A DNA stretch of 64,000 nt, taken from assembly GCF_003610735.1 (NCBI RefSeq), contig NZ_RAQM01000006.1:208274-272273 (forward strand). The letters are read 5' to 3'. The first letter of the stretch is position 1. Each line of letters begins with the position of its first letter. The notes under the pieces were generated by a model, which worked only from the letters and a program-made list of their open reading frames with translations, had not been told where the DNA came from and ran no database searches. This stretch comes from Tenacibaculum lutimaris. Its GTDB lineage: Bacteria > Bacteroidota > Bacteroidia > Flavobacteriales > Flavobacteriaceae. A program made the translations under genes and the position numbers. Positions 8,950-18,208 of this stretch are shown in pieces.

Positions 8950-11388
8950 ATGAAACAAAACATGATATATGTGCCAATACTTTTGGCACTTTTAGGACTC
9001 ATTTTTATGTATATAAAAATGATCTGGGTTAAAAAACAAGATGCAGGAAATGAAAAAATGCAATCCATTTCAAAAAGTATTAAAGAAGGAGCTCTTGCTT
9101 TTTTAGCTGCCGAATATCGATTATTACTAATCTTTGTTATTATCGCTTCATTAGCTTTATTCGGAATCTCTCAATTAGTAGAAACAACCAGCATTATGAT
9201 TGTTCCTGCATTTATCATAGGAGCAATTTTTTCTGCACTAGCAGGAAACATAGGAATGCGTATTGCAACCGATGCTAACGCAAGAACAGCTGAAGCTGCC
9301 AAAACTAGTTTACCACAAGCTTTAAAAGTATCTTTTGGTGGTGGAACCGTAATGGGACTAGGAGTAGCAGGTTTAGCTGTTTTAGGATTAAGTTTATTTT
9401 TTCTAATATTCGTCGGTCAATTTATTACTGAAGGAGGAAACTTCTACAATGAAATGACTGTCGTACTAGAAGCTTTAGCTGGTTTTTCTCTAGGAGCTGA
9501 ATCTATTGCTTTATTTGCTCGTGTAGGTGGAGGTATTTATACCAAGGCTGCCGATGTAGGAGCTGATCTAGTAGGAAAAGTAGAAGCTGGAATTCCTGAA
9601 GACGACCCTCGTAACCCAGCTACCATTGCTGATAATGTAGGAGACAATGTAGGAGATGTTGCAGGTATGGGAGCCGATTTATTTGGTTCATACGTAGCAA
9701 CAGTATTAGCAGCCATGGTTCTTGGAAACTATGTTATTAGAGATATGTCAATAGACTCTACTTTTTCCGATGCATTTAACGGAATGGGACCAATATTACT
9801 TCCATTAGTAATTGCCGGAGTTGGTATTGTAGCTTCCATTATTGGAACTTTCTTGGTAGGAATTAAAGACAATACAGCAAAAGAAGCAGAAGTACAAAAA
9901 GCATTAGATACAGGAAACTGGGTTGCTATTATTTTAACCTTAGCAGCAAGTTTCTTCTTAATTAAATGGATGCTTCCTGAAACAATGCAAATGAAATTCT
10001 TTGGGGCAGGTTTTAAAGAAGTGCCTTCTATTAATGTATTTTGGTCAGCCTGTATTGGTTTAGCCGTAGGTGCTTTAATTTCTATGGTTACTTCTTACTA
10101 CACAAGCCTAGGAAAAAAACCTGTATTAACTATTGTACAAAATAGTGCTACAGGAGCTGGTACTAATATTATTGCTGGTTTAGCTGTAGGTATGAAGTCT
10201 ACTTTCTTGTCTGTTTTATTATTTGCAGCTGCAATTTACGGTTCATATTATTTTGCAGGATTTTACGGAGTTGCTTTAGCAGCTTCAGCAATGATGGCAA
10301 CTACTGCTATGCAATTGGCTATTGATGCTTTCGGACCTATTGCTGACAATGCTGGTGGAGTTGCTGAAATGAGCGAATTAGAAGATCATGTTCGTGAGCG
10401 TACTGATATATTAGACTCTGTTGGAAACACAACTGCTGCGGTTGGTAAAGGTTTTGCCATTGCTTCTGCTGCCTTAACTGCTTTAGCTTTATTTGCAGCT
10501 TATGTAACTTTTACAGGAATTGACGGAATAAATATTTTTAAAGCAGATGTATTAGCTATGCTATTTGTTGGAGGAATGATTCCTGTAATATTTTCAGCAT
10601 TAGCAATGCAATCTGTAGGAAAAGCAGCTATGGAAATGGTACATGAAGTTCGTCGTCAGTTTAGAGAAATTCCAGGAATTATGGAAGGAACAGGAACTCC
10701 CGAGTACGCAAAATGTGTAGATATCTCAACCAAAGCTGCTTTAAAAGAAATGATTTTACCGGGGTTAATTACCATTATTACCCCAGTAATTATAGGGTTA
10801 GTTTTTGGTGCTGAACCTCTAGGTGGTTATATGGCAGGTGTTTGTGTATCGGGTGTTATGTGGGCTATTTTCCAAAATAATGCTGGTGGTGCATGGGACA
10901 ACGCTAAGAAATCTTTTGAAGCAGGCGTTGAAATCAACGGAGAAATGACCTACAAAGGTTCTGATGCTCATAAAGCAGCCGTTACTGGTGATACTGTTGG
11001 TGACCCTTTTAAAGATACCTCTGGCCCCTCAATGAATATTTTAATTAAACTTACATGTTTAGTTGGTTTAGTTATTGCTCCAATATTAGGCGGGCATACT
11101 TCTTCTGAAACAAATGAAGAGACAGAAAACATTAAAGTTTGGATTGACAAGAATGGTGAAAAACATGAAATAAAACTTTCTACTGATGCTGAATTTACTA
11201 CAGAAAACAAATTAGAAAACATCGTTAAAGTAAATATTGAAAAGAATGACGATGGTACTGCTAAAGCAACCATTACAACCACTACTATTAAAAATGGTGA
11301 AGAAGTAACTGAAGAAAAAACTTTTGAAGGCACTTTAGAAGAAGTTAAACAGAAAATTAAAGAGTACGAAAACTCAAAAAAAGAGTAA
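8950..11388 (+). CDS. hppA: Membrane-bound ion-pumping pyrophosphatase
   Basis: Couples pyrophosphate hydrolysis to H+ and/or Na+ export across the inner membrane. About 16 membrane segments are expected. Substrate motifs are present: [13 protein letters not shown] (202-214), the D-rich [21 protein letters not shown] (228-248) and [17 protein letters not shown] (459-475). GNTTAAVGK at 492-500 has Ala where K+-independent enzymes carry Lys, so a K+-dependent subtype is expected. Whether it pumps Na+, H+ or both cannot be decided here. The protein is 812 residues; residues 717-812 form a hydrophilic, Thr/Glu/Lys-rich tail after the last membrane segment that ordinary family members lack. A strong terminator follows. 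Confidence 0.95.
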   Translation: MKQNMIYVPILLALLGLIFMYIKMIWVKKQDAGNEKMQSISKSIKEGALAFLAAEYRLLLIFVIIASLALFGISQLVETTSIMIVPAFIIGAIFSALAGNIGMRIATDANARTAEAAKTSLPQALKVSFGGGTVMGLGVAGLAVLGLSLFFLIFVGQFITEGGNFYNEMTVVLEALAGFSLGAESIALFARVGGGIYTKAADVGADLVGKVEAGIPEDDPRNPATIADNVGDNVGDVAGMGADLFGSYVATVLAAMVLGNYVIRDMSIDSTFSDAFNGMGPILLPLVIAGVGIVASIIGTFLVGIKDNTAKEAEVQKALDTGNWVAIILTLAASFFLIKWMLPETMQMKFFGAGFKEVPSINVFWSACIGLAVGALISMVTSYYTSLGKKPVLTIVQNSATGAGTNIIAGLAVGMKSTFLSVLLFAAAIYGSYYFAGFYGVALAASAMMATTAMQLAIDAFGPIADNAGGVAEMSELEDHVRERTDILDSVGNTTAAVGKGFAIASAALTALALFAAYVTFTGIDGINIFKADVLAMLFVGGMIPVIFSALAMQSVGKAAMEMVHEVRRQFREIPGIMEGTGTPEYAKCVDISTKAALKEMILPGLITIITPVIIGLVFGAEPLGGYMAGVCVSGVMWAIFQNNAGGAWDNAKKSFEAGVEINGEMTYKGSDAHKAAVTGDTVGDPFKDTSGPSMNILIKLTCLVGLVIAPILGGHTSSETNEETENIKVWIDKNGEKHEIKLSTDAEFTTENKLENIVKVNIEKNDDGTAKATITTTTIKNGEEVTEEKTFEGTLEEVKQKIKEYENSKKE

Positions 11389-11410
11389 ACTTCAACCTAT
11401 ATAAAACCCG

Positions 11411-11448
11411 AACCCGATAGTAGTATTTCTATCGGGTTTCTTATTTTT
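11411..11448 (+). terminator. Terminator after hppA
   Basis: Perfect 10-bp stem (aacccgatag / ctatcgggtt), 8-base loop, followed by a T-rich run. The T-rich tail overlaps the -7 box of the next gene, so termination and initiation elements share sequence. Confidence 0.8.
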
Positions 11449-11449
11449 G
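11442..11449 (+). promoter_or_regulatory. -7 box of pabB abutting the start codon
   Basis: TATTTTTG fits TAnnTTTG exactly and ends only four bases before the pabB ATG (11454). Transcription in Bacteroidota starts a few bases after this box, so the mRNA would start at or very near the A of the ATG. Confidence 0.55.
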
Positions 11450-11453
11450 TGCG

Positions 11454-12770
11454 ATGTCAAGAACTGTACGCATTTTTCCTATAGATGAGCCAAATAAATT
11501 CAAACAAAAACTATTTGTTTGGGCTAAACAATTTGAAACAGCTATTTGGCTAGATTCTAATAATTATGAGCAACAATACAGCTCTTTTGATTGTGCTTTA
11601 GCTGTAGAAGAGTTTACTTCTATTAAAACAGATTACTATAACGCTTTTGATAAACTAAAAGAGTATCAATCTTTCACCAAAGACTACATCTTTGGCTACA
11701 TTAGTTATGATGTTAAAAATGATACTGAAAGACTAATCTCTAATAATTTTGACAGGCTTCATTTTCCTGACTTGTACTTTTTTCAACCTCAAAAATTAAT
11801 TTTCATCAAAGGAAATACAGTTGAATTTCACTATTTACAAATGATTGATGATGAGCTAGAAGAAGATTTTGAAGACATTATTGAAACCAATCCTATTATT
11901 CAAAATCATGAACAAGAAGAAACAGATGAAGTAAAAATAAAACTCCGAATACATAAAGATGAATACCATCAAAAAGTAGAAAAAGTACTGGAGCATATCC
12001 ATAGAGGAGATATTTATGAAGCTAACTTCTGTCAAGAATTCTATGCAGAAGACACAATCATAAATCCGTATAAAGTATACACGCAGTTAAACAAAATATC
12101 AGAACCTCCATTTGCTACTTTTTTTAGAAATGACAATCATTACTTGCTTTCTGCTACTCCAGAACGGTATATTAGAAAAGAGGGGGCTAAAATTATTTCT
12201 CAACCTATAAAAGGAACTGCAAAACGACTTATCAATCCTATTGAAGACGAGAAAATTGCTTTTGATTTAGCTCGTGATGAGAAAGAACGATCAGAAAATA
12301 TTATGATTGTAGATTTAGTCCGTAACGACTTATCAAGAACAGCTAAAAAAGGAAGTGTCCAAGTGGAAGAACTATGTAAAGTATACTCTTTTAAACAAGT
12401 ACACCAAATGATTTCTACTGTAGTTTCAGAAATTGAAAACACTACACACCCAGTTGATGTAATCAAAGACACCTTCCCCATGGGCAGCATGACCGGAGCT
12501 CCCAAAATTTCAGCCATGAAAATCATTGAAGAATTAGAAGAAACCAAACGTGGTTTATACTCTGGAACCGTTGGCTATTTTACTCCAAATGGTGATTTCG
12601 ATTTTAACGTAGTTATCCGAAGTATTTTATACAATTCAGAAAACAGATACGTTTCATATTCAGTAGGTGGTGCTATTACAGCAAAGTCTACTCCAGAAAA
12701 AGAATATGAAGAATGTTTACTAAAAGCCAAGGCTATGAAGTATGTTTTAACACATACTAATAAAAGTTAA
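11454..12770 (+). CDS. pabB: Aminodeoxychorismate synthase component I
   Basis: Converts chorismate to 4-amino-4-deoxychorismate for folate synthesis, using ammonia from a PabA-type glutaminase that is not encoded here. It is 438 residues with a chorismate-binding domain from about 165 to 430. The PIKGT motif (251-255) with its Lys marks PabB rather than TrpE (which has PIAGT). MGSMTGAPKISAMKIIEELE and GLYSGTVGYF are the usual catalytic-core segments. Its start follows a -7 box by four bases, which implies a leaderless message. The chosen ATG is the only one compatible with that promoter position and the N-terminal family alignment. Confidence 0.9.
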   Translation: MSRTVRIFPIDEPNKFKQKLFVWAKQFETAIWLDSNNYEQQYSSFDCALAVEEFTSIKTDYYNAFDKLKEYQSFTKDYIFGYISYDVKNDTERLISNNFDRLHFPDLYFFQPQKLIFIKGNTVEFHYLQMIDDELEEDFEDIIETNPIIQNHEQEETDEVKIKLRIHKDEYHQKVEKVLEHIHRGDIYEANFCQEFYAEDTIINPYKVYTQLNKISEPPFATFFRNDNHYLLSATPERYIRKEGAKIISQPIKGTAKRLINPIEDEKIAFDLARDEKERSENIMIVDLVRNDLSRTAKKGSVQVEELCKVYSFKQVHQMISTVVSEIENTTHPVDVIKDTFPMGSMTGAPKISAMKIIEELEETKRGLYSGTVGYFTPNGDFDFNVVIRSILYNSENRYVSYSVGGAITAKSTPEKEYEECLLKAKAMKYVLTHTNKS

Positions 12771-12783
12771 CTATATTTATAGC

Positions 12784-12803
12784 AAATACTCACTGAGTAT
12801 TTT
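12784..12803 (+). terminator. Short palindrome downstream of pabB
   Basis: Perfect inverted repeat (aaatactca / tgagtattt) with one central base, followed by a short T-run. It is a weak terminator or a stability hairpin between pabB and the lipoprotein gene; the loop requires the inner pairs to open. Confidence 0.4.
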
Positions 12804-12835
12804 ACAATCAAAAAACTATTTAAAAAAATAAAGAG

Positions 12836-13345
12836 ATGAACAACGCCTTTAAAATTTTGCTTTTTGTTGCTGTAATTGCAACAGCAGTTTCTTGTAAATC
12901 AAACAAATATTCATTTTTAAATGAGTATCCGACTAAAACTGTTCCTTTAACTGACAGCACTAATTTTAGCAATCATGCAGAAGGTAAACTATTAACAAAA
13001 TCACAGCAAGAACTTTTAAAATTACCTTCAATTTTTGAAGATCAATTAACTGAAGAAAGTAAAATTGGTGTTTCTTATCTTCCTAAATTATCAGAAAATT
13101 TCCAATCAGTTGTTTATTATTTTTATCCAAACAACAACGAGCTTATTTCGATGTTAGTAACTTATGATAAGCAATTCAATATAATTAACAGTCAAATACT
13201 AGCTTATGATGAAATTGCTGAAGGAATGCTAAGAACTACCTCTACTCTTAACAAAAACAGTATTGAATTAGTTGAATACATTTCTGATTCTCCTTCTACT
13301 ATTATTTTTAATATTTTAGAAGACGGAAACATAACCAGAGACTAA
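12836..13345 (+). CDS. Predicted lipoprotein of unknown function
   Basis: 169 residues. The N-terminus is a lipoprotein signal with the lipobox ATAVSC (Cys at about 20), so it is probably anchored to the periplasmic or outer-membrane face. The rest is a small mixed alpha/beta domain with no motif I recognise. Its stop codon overlaps the start of the following hydrolase (TAATG), which implies translational coupling and a functional link to that enzyme. No function is assigned. Confidence 0.75.
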   Translation: MNNAFKILLFVAVIATAVSCKSNKYSFLNEYPTKTVPLTDSTNFSNHAEGKLLTKSQQELLKLPSIFEDQLTEESKIGVSYLPKLSENFQSVVYYFYPNNNELISMLVTYDKQFNIINSQILAYDEIAEGMLRTTSTLNKNSIELVEYISDSPSTIIFNILEDGNITRD

Positions 13346-14166
13346 TGACACACAATACTTTTACATTCAATTTTCATAAAACCGAGTTTTTTGGTCAATA
13401 TTGGCAACCTGAAACTATTAAAGCTATAGTTGTTATTATTCACGGAATGGGAGAGCACTCTGGTAGATATGACCATGTAGCTCAAAAATTAACTGACAAC
13501 AATTTTGGAGTAATTGCTTTTGACCACTTCGGTCATGGAAAAACCACAGGAAAAAGAGGTCATAACCCAGGGTTTGAATATGTATTAAAAAGTGTAACCA
13601 AACTTATTGATAAAGCTATAGAGGTTTTTGGTGATAAACCAATCTTTTTATATGGGCATTCAATGGGAGGAAATACTGTAATTAACTACACACTTAGAAA
13701 AGAACATCAACTACAAGGAACCATAGCTACAAGTCCGTTTTTACGATTAGCATTTGAGCCACCTGCATGGAAATTATCATTAGGAAAGCTTATGCAAAAA
13801 ATCGCACCTTCAATTACTTTGGGCAATGAGTTAGATGTAAATGATGTATCTCGCGATCCGGTTGAAGTTCAAAAATATATTGATGATCCACTAGTGCACG
13901 ATAAAGTAAGCCCTAATTTCTCTTTATCTTTTATTGATACTGGCGAATGGGCTATTAACAATGCCAATTCTTTAAAAACACCTATGCTTTTACTACACGG
14001 TACTGGCGATAGAATTATTGATTATAAAGGAACTGAAGCTTTTGCTAACAATAGCTCAAAAGCTAGTTTAAAATTATACGAAGGTGGATATCATGAGTTA
14101 CAAAATGACTTATGTAAAGAAGAAATGCTACAAGACGTAGTAAACTGGTTAAATACTCAATTATAA
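13345..14166 (+). CDS. Alpha/beta hydrolase, monoacylglycerol lipase / lysophospholipase type
   Basis: 273 residues, no signal peptide, so cytoplasmic. The fold's landmarks are present: oxyanion region VVIIHGMGEHSGRY, FDHFGHGKTTG, nucleophile elbow YGHSMGGN, acid region LLLHGTGDRII, and catalytic His in GGYHELQND. This set matches the serine aminopeptidase S33/PldB/monoglyceride-lipase group. The substrate is probably a lysophospholipid or monoacylglycerol, but that is inferred from family. The start codon overlaps the upstream lipoprotein stop by one base. Confidence 0.85.
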   Translation: MTHNTFTFNFHKTEFFGQYWQPETIKAIVVIIHGMGEHSGRYDHVAQKLTDNNFGVIAFDHFGHGKTTGKRGHNPGFEYVLKSVTKLIDKAIEVFGDKPIFLYGHSMGGNTVINYTLRKEHQLQGTIATSPFLRLAFEPPAWKLSLGKLMQKIAPSITLGNELDVNDVSRDPVEVQKYIDDPLVHDKVSPNFSLSFIDTGEWAINNANSLKTPMLLLHGTGDRIIDYKGTEAFANNSSKASLKLYEGGYHELQNDLCKEEMLQDVVNWLNTQL

Positions 14167-14188
14167 TAGTTACCTACTGTTGTTTTTT

Positions 14189-15502
14189 ATGCTCCAAGAA
14201 TTAGCTAAACATATTGACAAACATTTTTCTTTTTTAAAAGGTAAAAAACTACTCATTGCTATTTCTGGTGGAGTTGACAGCGTTGTATTAACACATTTAT
14301 TACATCAACTTAAATTTGATATTTCCTTAGCGCATTGCAACTTTCAATTAAGAAGTGAAGAAAGTGATAAAGATGAAGAATTCGTTAAAAACCTAGGAAA
14401 AAAACTAAACCTTAACACATATACAATTCGTTTTAATACGAATGAATATGCTGTTAACAATAAATTATCAACACAATTAGCTGCGAGAGAACTTCGTTAT
14501 AGTTGGTTTGAAAAATTAAGCAACGAACATTCTTTTTCACATTTACTTACAGCTCATCATGCCGATGATAATTTGGAGACTTTTTTAATTAACCTATCTC
14601 GTGGCACAGGATTGGAAGGCTTAACAGGCATCCCTCCTATTAATGGAAGTATTGTACGCCCGTTACTTGTTTTTTCTCGCGAGGAAATTTTAAACTATGC
14701 AAAACAAAATAATATTGAATGGCGTGAAGATGAAAGTAATTCAGAAATCAAATATCTTCGAAATAAAATACGCCATCAGGTTACTCCTATATTAAAAGAA
14801 CTGAATGCTAGTACTTTAAAAAATTTCAATAAAACAATTGATCACTTAAAAGAATCTCAACAAATTATTGATGATAAAATAGAGGAAGTTACCCATGAAA
14901 TTATTGCAAAAGAGGGTGATTTATTAAAAATCAACATTGAAAAACTGTTAAAGTTATCCAATCCAAAACCCTACCTCTATCAGTTGCTAAAGCCCTATGA
15001 ATTCAAGGAATGGAACGATGTTTACAACCTTATTTATGCGCAATCTGGAAAGCAAATTTTAACAAAAAATTATACTTTGTTGAAAGACAGAGATTTTTTA
15101 TTACTTTTACGCACTAGTGAAAAATCCTCTAACGAAGAGGAGGTTTACACTATTAGGGAGGAAAACAAAGAAATTACAGCTCCAATTAGGCTGCTACTGA
15201 AAAGGGTTCAAAAAAAAACAGATACTGATCAAAAAAGTATTTATGTTGATAATGAACTTCTTAGTTACCCCCTAAAACTTAGACGGTGGAATTCCGGCGA
15301 TTTTTTTTATCCTGCAGGAATGCTAGGTAAGAAAAAAATAAGTAAGTATTTTAAAGACGAGAAAATATCAATCATAAATAAAAATAAAATTTGGCTTCTC
15401 TGTTCTAGTAAAAATGAGATTATTTGGATTATAGGAAAACGACAAGACAGACGCTTTTTACCAACAGAAAAAACGACCAAACTATTACAAATTAGTATTT
15501 AA
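14189..15502 (+). CDS. tilS: tRNA(Ile)-lysidine synthase
   Basis: Modifies the wobble cytidine of the AUA-reading tRNA-Ile to lysidine, using ATP and lysine. The N-type ATP-pyrophosphatase P-loop AISGGVDSVVL has SGGVDS at 26-31. LTAHHADDNLETFLINLSRGTG and REDESNSEIKYLRNKIRH are the usual family segments, and a C-terminal TilS domain follows. It is 437 residues from the ATG at 14189; a TTG three codons upstream is possible but less likely. It starts 22 bases after the hydrolase and ends 23 bases before the DsbD-like gene, so read-through transcription is likely. Confidence 0.95.
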   Translation: MLQELAKHIDKHFSFLKGKKLLIAISGGVDSVVLTHLLHQLKFDISLAHCNFQLRSEESDKDEEFVKNLGKKLNLNTYTIRFNTNEYAVNNKLSTQLAARELRYSWFEKLSNEHSFSHLLTAHHADDNLETFLINLSRGTGLEGLTGIPPINGSIVRPLLVFSREEILNYAKQNNIEWREDESNSEIKYLRNKIRHQVTPILKELNASTLKNFNKTIDHLKESQQIIDDKIEEVTHEIIAKEGDLLKINIEKLLKLSNPKPYLYQLLKPYEFKEWNDVYNLIYAQSGKQILTKNYTLLKDRDFLLLLRTSEKSSNEEEVYTIREENKEITAPIRLLLKRVQKKTDTDQKSIYVDNELLSYPLKLRRWNSGDFFYPAGMLGKKKISKYFKDEKISIINKNKIWLLCSSKNEIIWIIGKRQDRRFLPTEKTTKLLQISI

Positions 15503-15525
15503 TTAACCCCATCAAACTACATAGA

Positions 15526-17490
15526 ATGAAAAAATTCTTTACTCTATTTTTATTATTCATAGGTTTAGCGGTTTATTCTCAATCTGATGATAACCCTGTT
15601 GTTGTAACTCCTAAGGTAGAGAAGATCTCTGATACCGAGTACGACCTTATTTTTGACGTATTAATAGCTGAAGACTGGCACTTATACTCTCAGTATAACC
15701 CAGAAGACGCTTCTTTACCTATGACAATTTCACCTGCAGAAGGACAAACTGGATATACCCTAAACGGTAAAGCTAAAGAAAGTGAAACTGAAACACAGTT
15801 TAGTGAAATCTGGGGAAAAGACGAAATCTTTTTCGTTGAAGAAGGTAAATTAGTACAGCGAATTACTGTTTCTGACTCTACATTAACGAAGGTAACTTTA
15901 AATCTTGATGCTCAAGTTTGTAAGGAATACTGTTTACCTTTTGATGAAGATTTTACATTCTCTTTAACAGGCGAAGTTGTAGAACAAACGGTTGCAGAAG
16001 TTGATGATAAAAGTAAAGAGTTATCACAATCTTTAAATTTAGATTTAAAAAATACTGTTTTATTAAAAAGCTCAACAGACACAAGTGCTGATGGAGAAGA
16101 AAAGGATAACAGTTTATTAAATATCTTTTTATTAGGTTTTGTTGGTGGATTATTAGCGTTTTTAACTCCATGTGTATTCCCAATGGTTCCTTTAACTGTA
16201 TCATTCTTTACAAAACGTACAGAAAAAAAAGGTAAAGGTGTTGGTAGTGCAGTTTTATATGGTTTCTTTATCGTATTAATCTACGGATTAATAAGTCTTC
16301 CTTTCCATTTCTTAGACACATTAGATCCAGAAATCTTAAATAACATTTCTACCAATATTTGGTTAAACTTATTCTTCTTTGTTATTTTAATATTCTTTGC
16401 AGGTTCTTTCTTTGGTTTCTACGAATTAACTTTACCTAGTTCTTGGAGTAATAAAGCAGATAGCGCTTCTAACGTTGGAGGTTTCTTAGGAATATTCTTC
16501 ATGGCATTAACATTAGCAATTGTATCGTTCTCTTGTACCGGTCCAATTTTAGGTTCTTTATTAGCAGGATCGTTAAGCGGTGGTGCTATGCAATTATCTA
16601 TAGGTATGGTAGGATTTGGTTTAGCTTTAGCATTACCATTCGCTCTATTTGCAATGTTCCCTAACTGGTTAAACACTTTACCAAAGTCTGGTGGCTGGTT
16701 AAACACAGTTAAAGTTGTTTTAGGTTTTATTGAATTAGCTTTCGCTTTCAAATTCTTATCTAACGCAGACTTAGTTGGTCACTGGGGACTATTAAAAAGA
16801 GAAATCTTTATCGGTATTTGGGCTTTAATTGCATTCTTATTAGCTTTATACTTATTTGGATTTATTGGAAAAAAATATGGAAAGATGACTCTTTTCAGAG
16901 TGTTAGTAGGTATAGGTGCATTAGCTTTATCTGTATACTTAGCTCCTGGAGTAATGGAAAAACCAGCTTGGAATCAAAATGAATTATTAAGTGGTTTTGC
17001 TCCACCTAAATTCCATAGTATTTATGAAAAAGACAATCACTGTCCACTTAACTTAAACTGTTTTAAAGATTTTGACGAAGGTATTGCTTACGCTAAATCT
17101 GTTAACAAACCAGTTTTACTAGATTTTACAGGATGGGCTTGTGTTAACTGTCGTAAAATGGAAGAAAATATTTGGAGTCAACCAAACATCTACTCTTTAA
17201 TTAATGATGATTATGTATTAATTTCATTATATGTAGATGACCACCAAAGAATGTTACCTGAAGATGAGCAGTTTGATTTTATCAAATCTAACGGTAAGGT
17301 AAAAAGAATTAGAACGTATGGTGATAAGTGGGCTACATTACAAGCAGCTAACTTTAAAACTGCTTCTCAACCATTCTATGTATTAATGAGTCCTGAGTTA
17401 GAAGTATTAAACTCACCTCAACAGTATACAGATCATACAACATACTACAATTGGTTAAAAACTGGTTTAGACCGTTTCAATAACAACTAA
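15526..17490 (+). CDS. DsbD-like thiol:disulfide interchange protein
   Basis: Carries reducing electrons from cytoplasmic thioredoxin across the inner membrane to periplasmic partners. Three modules are visible in 654 residues. A signal peptide (about 1-18) precedes an N-terminal DsbD-alpha-type domain with the cysteine pair C132/C136 (VCKEYC). A central membrane domain of about eight helices has a membrane cysteine in LTPCVFPMVP (C216) and another in SFSCTGPILG. The C-terminal thioredoxin domain has CVNC (C539/C542). All cysteine pairs expected for DsbD are present. Likely clients include the two TlpA-like proteins in this window and the cytochrome c maturation pathway (inference). Confidence 0.92.
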   Translation: MKKFFTLFLLFIGLAVYSQSDDNPVVVTPKVEKISDTEYDLIFDVLIAEDWHLYSQYNPEDASLPMTISPAEGQTGYTLNGKAKESETETQFSEIWGKDEIFFVEEGKLVQRITVSDSTLTKVTLNLDAQVCKEYCLPFDEDFTFSLTGEVVEQTVAEVDDKSKELSQSLNLDLKNTVLLKSSTDTSADGEEKDNSLLNIFLLGFVGGLLAFLTPCVFPMVPLTVSFFTKRTEKKGKGVGSAVLYGFFIVLIYGLISLPFHFLDTLDPEILNNISTNIWLNLFFFVILIFFAGSFFGFYELTLPSSWSNKADSASNVGGFLGIFFMALTLAIVSFSCTGPILGSLLAGSLSGGAMQLSIGMVGFGLALALPFALFAMFPNWLNTLPKSGGWLNTVKVVLGFIELAFAFKFLSNADLVGHWGLLKREIFIGIWALIAFLLALYLFGFIGKKYGKMTLFRVLVGIGALALSVYLAPGVMEKPAWNQNELLSGFAPPKFHSIYEKDNHCPLNLNCFKDFDEGIAYAKSVNKPVLLDFTGWACVNCRKMEENIWSQPNIYSLINDDYVLISLYVDDHQRMLPEDEQFDFIKSNGKVKRIRTYGDKWATLQAANFKTASQPFYVLMSPELEVLNSPQQYTDHTTYYNWLKTGLDRFNNN

Positions 17491-17512
17491 TACAGTATTT
17501 CATAATATTTAT

Positions 17513-17545
17513 AAAGCCTCTTTAAAAAAAGAGGCTTTTTTTATA
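17513..17545 (+). terminator. Terminator after the DsbD-like gene
   Basis: Perfect 10-bp stem (aaagcctctt / aagaggcttt) with a 6-base loop and a U-run. Confidence 0.8.
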
Positions 17546-17564
17546 TCTTACCATAAAAAAATAG

Positions 17565-18149
17565 ATGACGCCAGAAACAATCATCAGTATCTTTTTAGGT
17601 ATTGGGTTAGCCGCTTCAGTCGGATTTAGAGTCTTTTTACCCTTATTTGCTTTAAGTTTAGCTGGGTATTACCAAATTATTCCTTTAAATGAAAGCTGGG
17701 TATGGGTAGCAAGCGCCCCTGCTATTATTACCTTAGGTGTTGCCACTTTACTTGAAATATTTGCCTATTACATCCCTTGGTTTGATAATTTACTCGATAC
17801 CATAGCAATTCCGTTAGCTGCTATTGCAGGTACAGCAGTAATGGTTTCAACCCTTGCCGATTTATCACCTGTAATTACTTGGGCTTTGGCAATTATTGCT
17901 GGTGGAGGAACTGCAAGTGCTATAAAAGGCACTACTGCTTCGGCTCGTTTAACTTCTACAGCTACAACTGCTGGAGTTGCAAATCCTATAATTTCAACGG
18001 TAGAAACAGGCTCTTCTGTAGTTATGTCTGCTTTCTCCATTTTTTTACCTATAATAGCTATCATTTTTGTTGTTCTTATCTTCTTAAGCATGCGAAAATT
18101 ATACAGATTTGTTTTTCCTTCATTAAAAAAAGAAGAAGATTTACCATAA
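17565..18149 (+). CDS. DUF4126 family membrane protein
   Basis: 194 residues with about five hydrophobic segments: residues ~7-30, 45-65, 75-120, and ~150-180 near the C-terminus. The small, Ala/Thr/Gly-rich middle with a GGGTASAIKGTTASARL stretch matches what I know of the DUF4126 family. Function is unknown. It sits alone between a terminator and yifB, in the same direction. Confidence 0.7.
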   Translation: MTPETIISIFLGIGLAASVGFRVFLPLFALSLAGYYQIIPLNESWVWVASAPAIITLGVATLLEIFAYYIPWFDNLLDTIAIPLAAIAGTAVMVSTLADLSPVITWALAIIAGGGTASAIKGTTASARLTSTATTAGVANPIISTVETGSSVVMSAFSIFLPIIAIIFVVLIFLSMRKLYRFVFPSLKKEEDLP

Positions 18150-18208
18150 CCAAATCATCAACAACATCTTAACATATTTTTTATATCTTTAACAGAAAGA
18201 GAAAAAAT

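Noticed and set aside
10968..11333. Antisense ORF opposite the hppA tail
   Set aside because: A minus-strand open frame of about 120 codons, but it is a mirror of the low-complexity tail; no promoter, start signal or motif supports it.
11454..12770. Anthranilate synthase TrpE
   Set aside because: The PIKGT motif with Lys marks PabB; TrpE has PIAGT. No trp genes are nearby.
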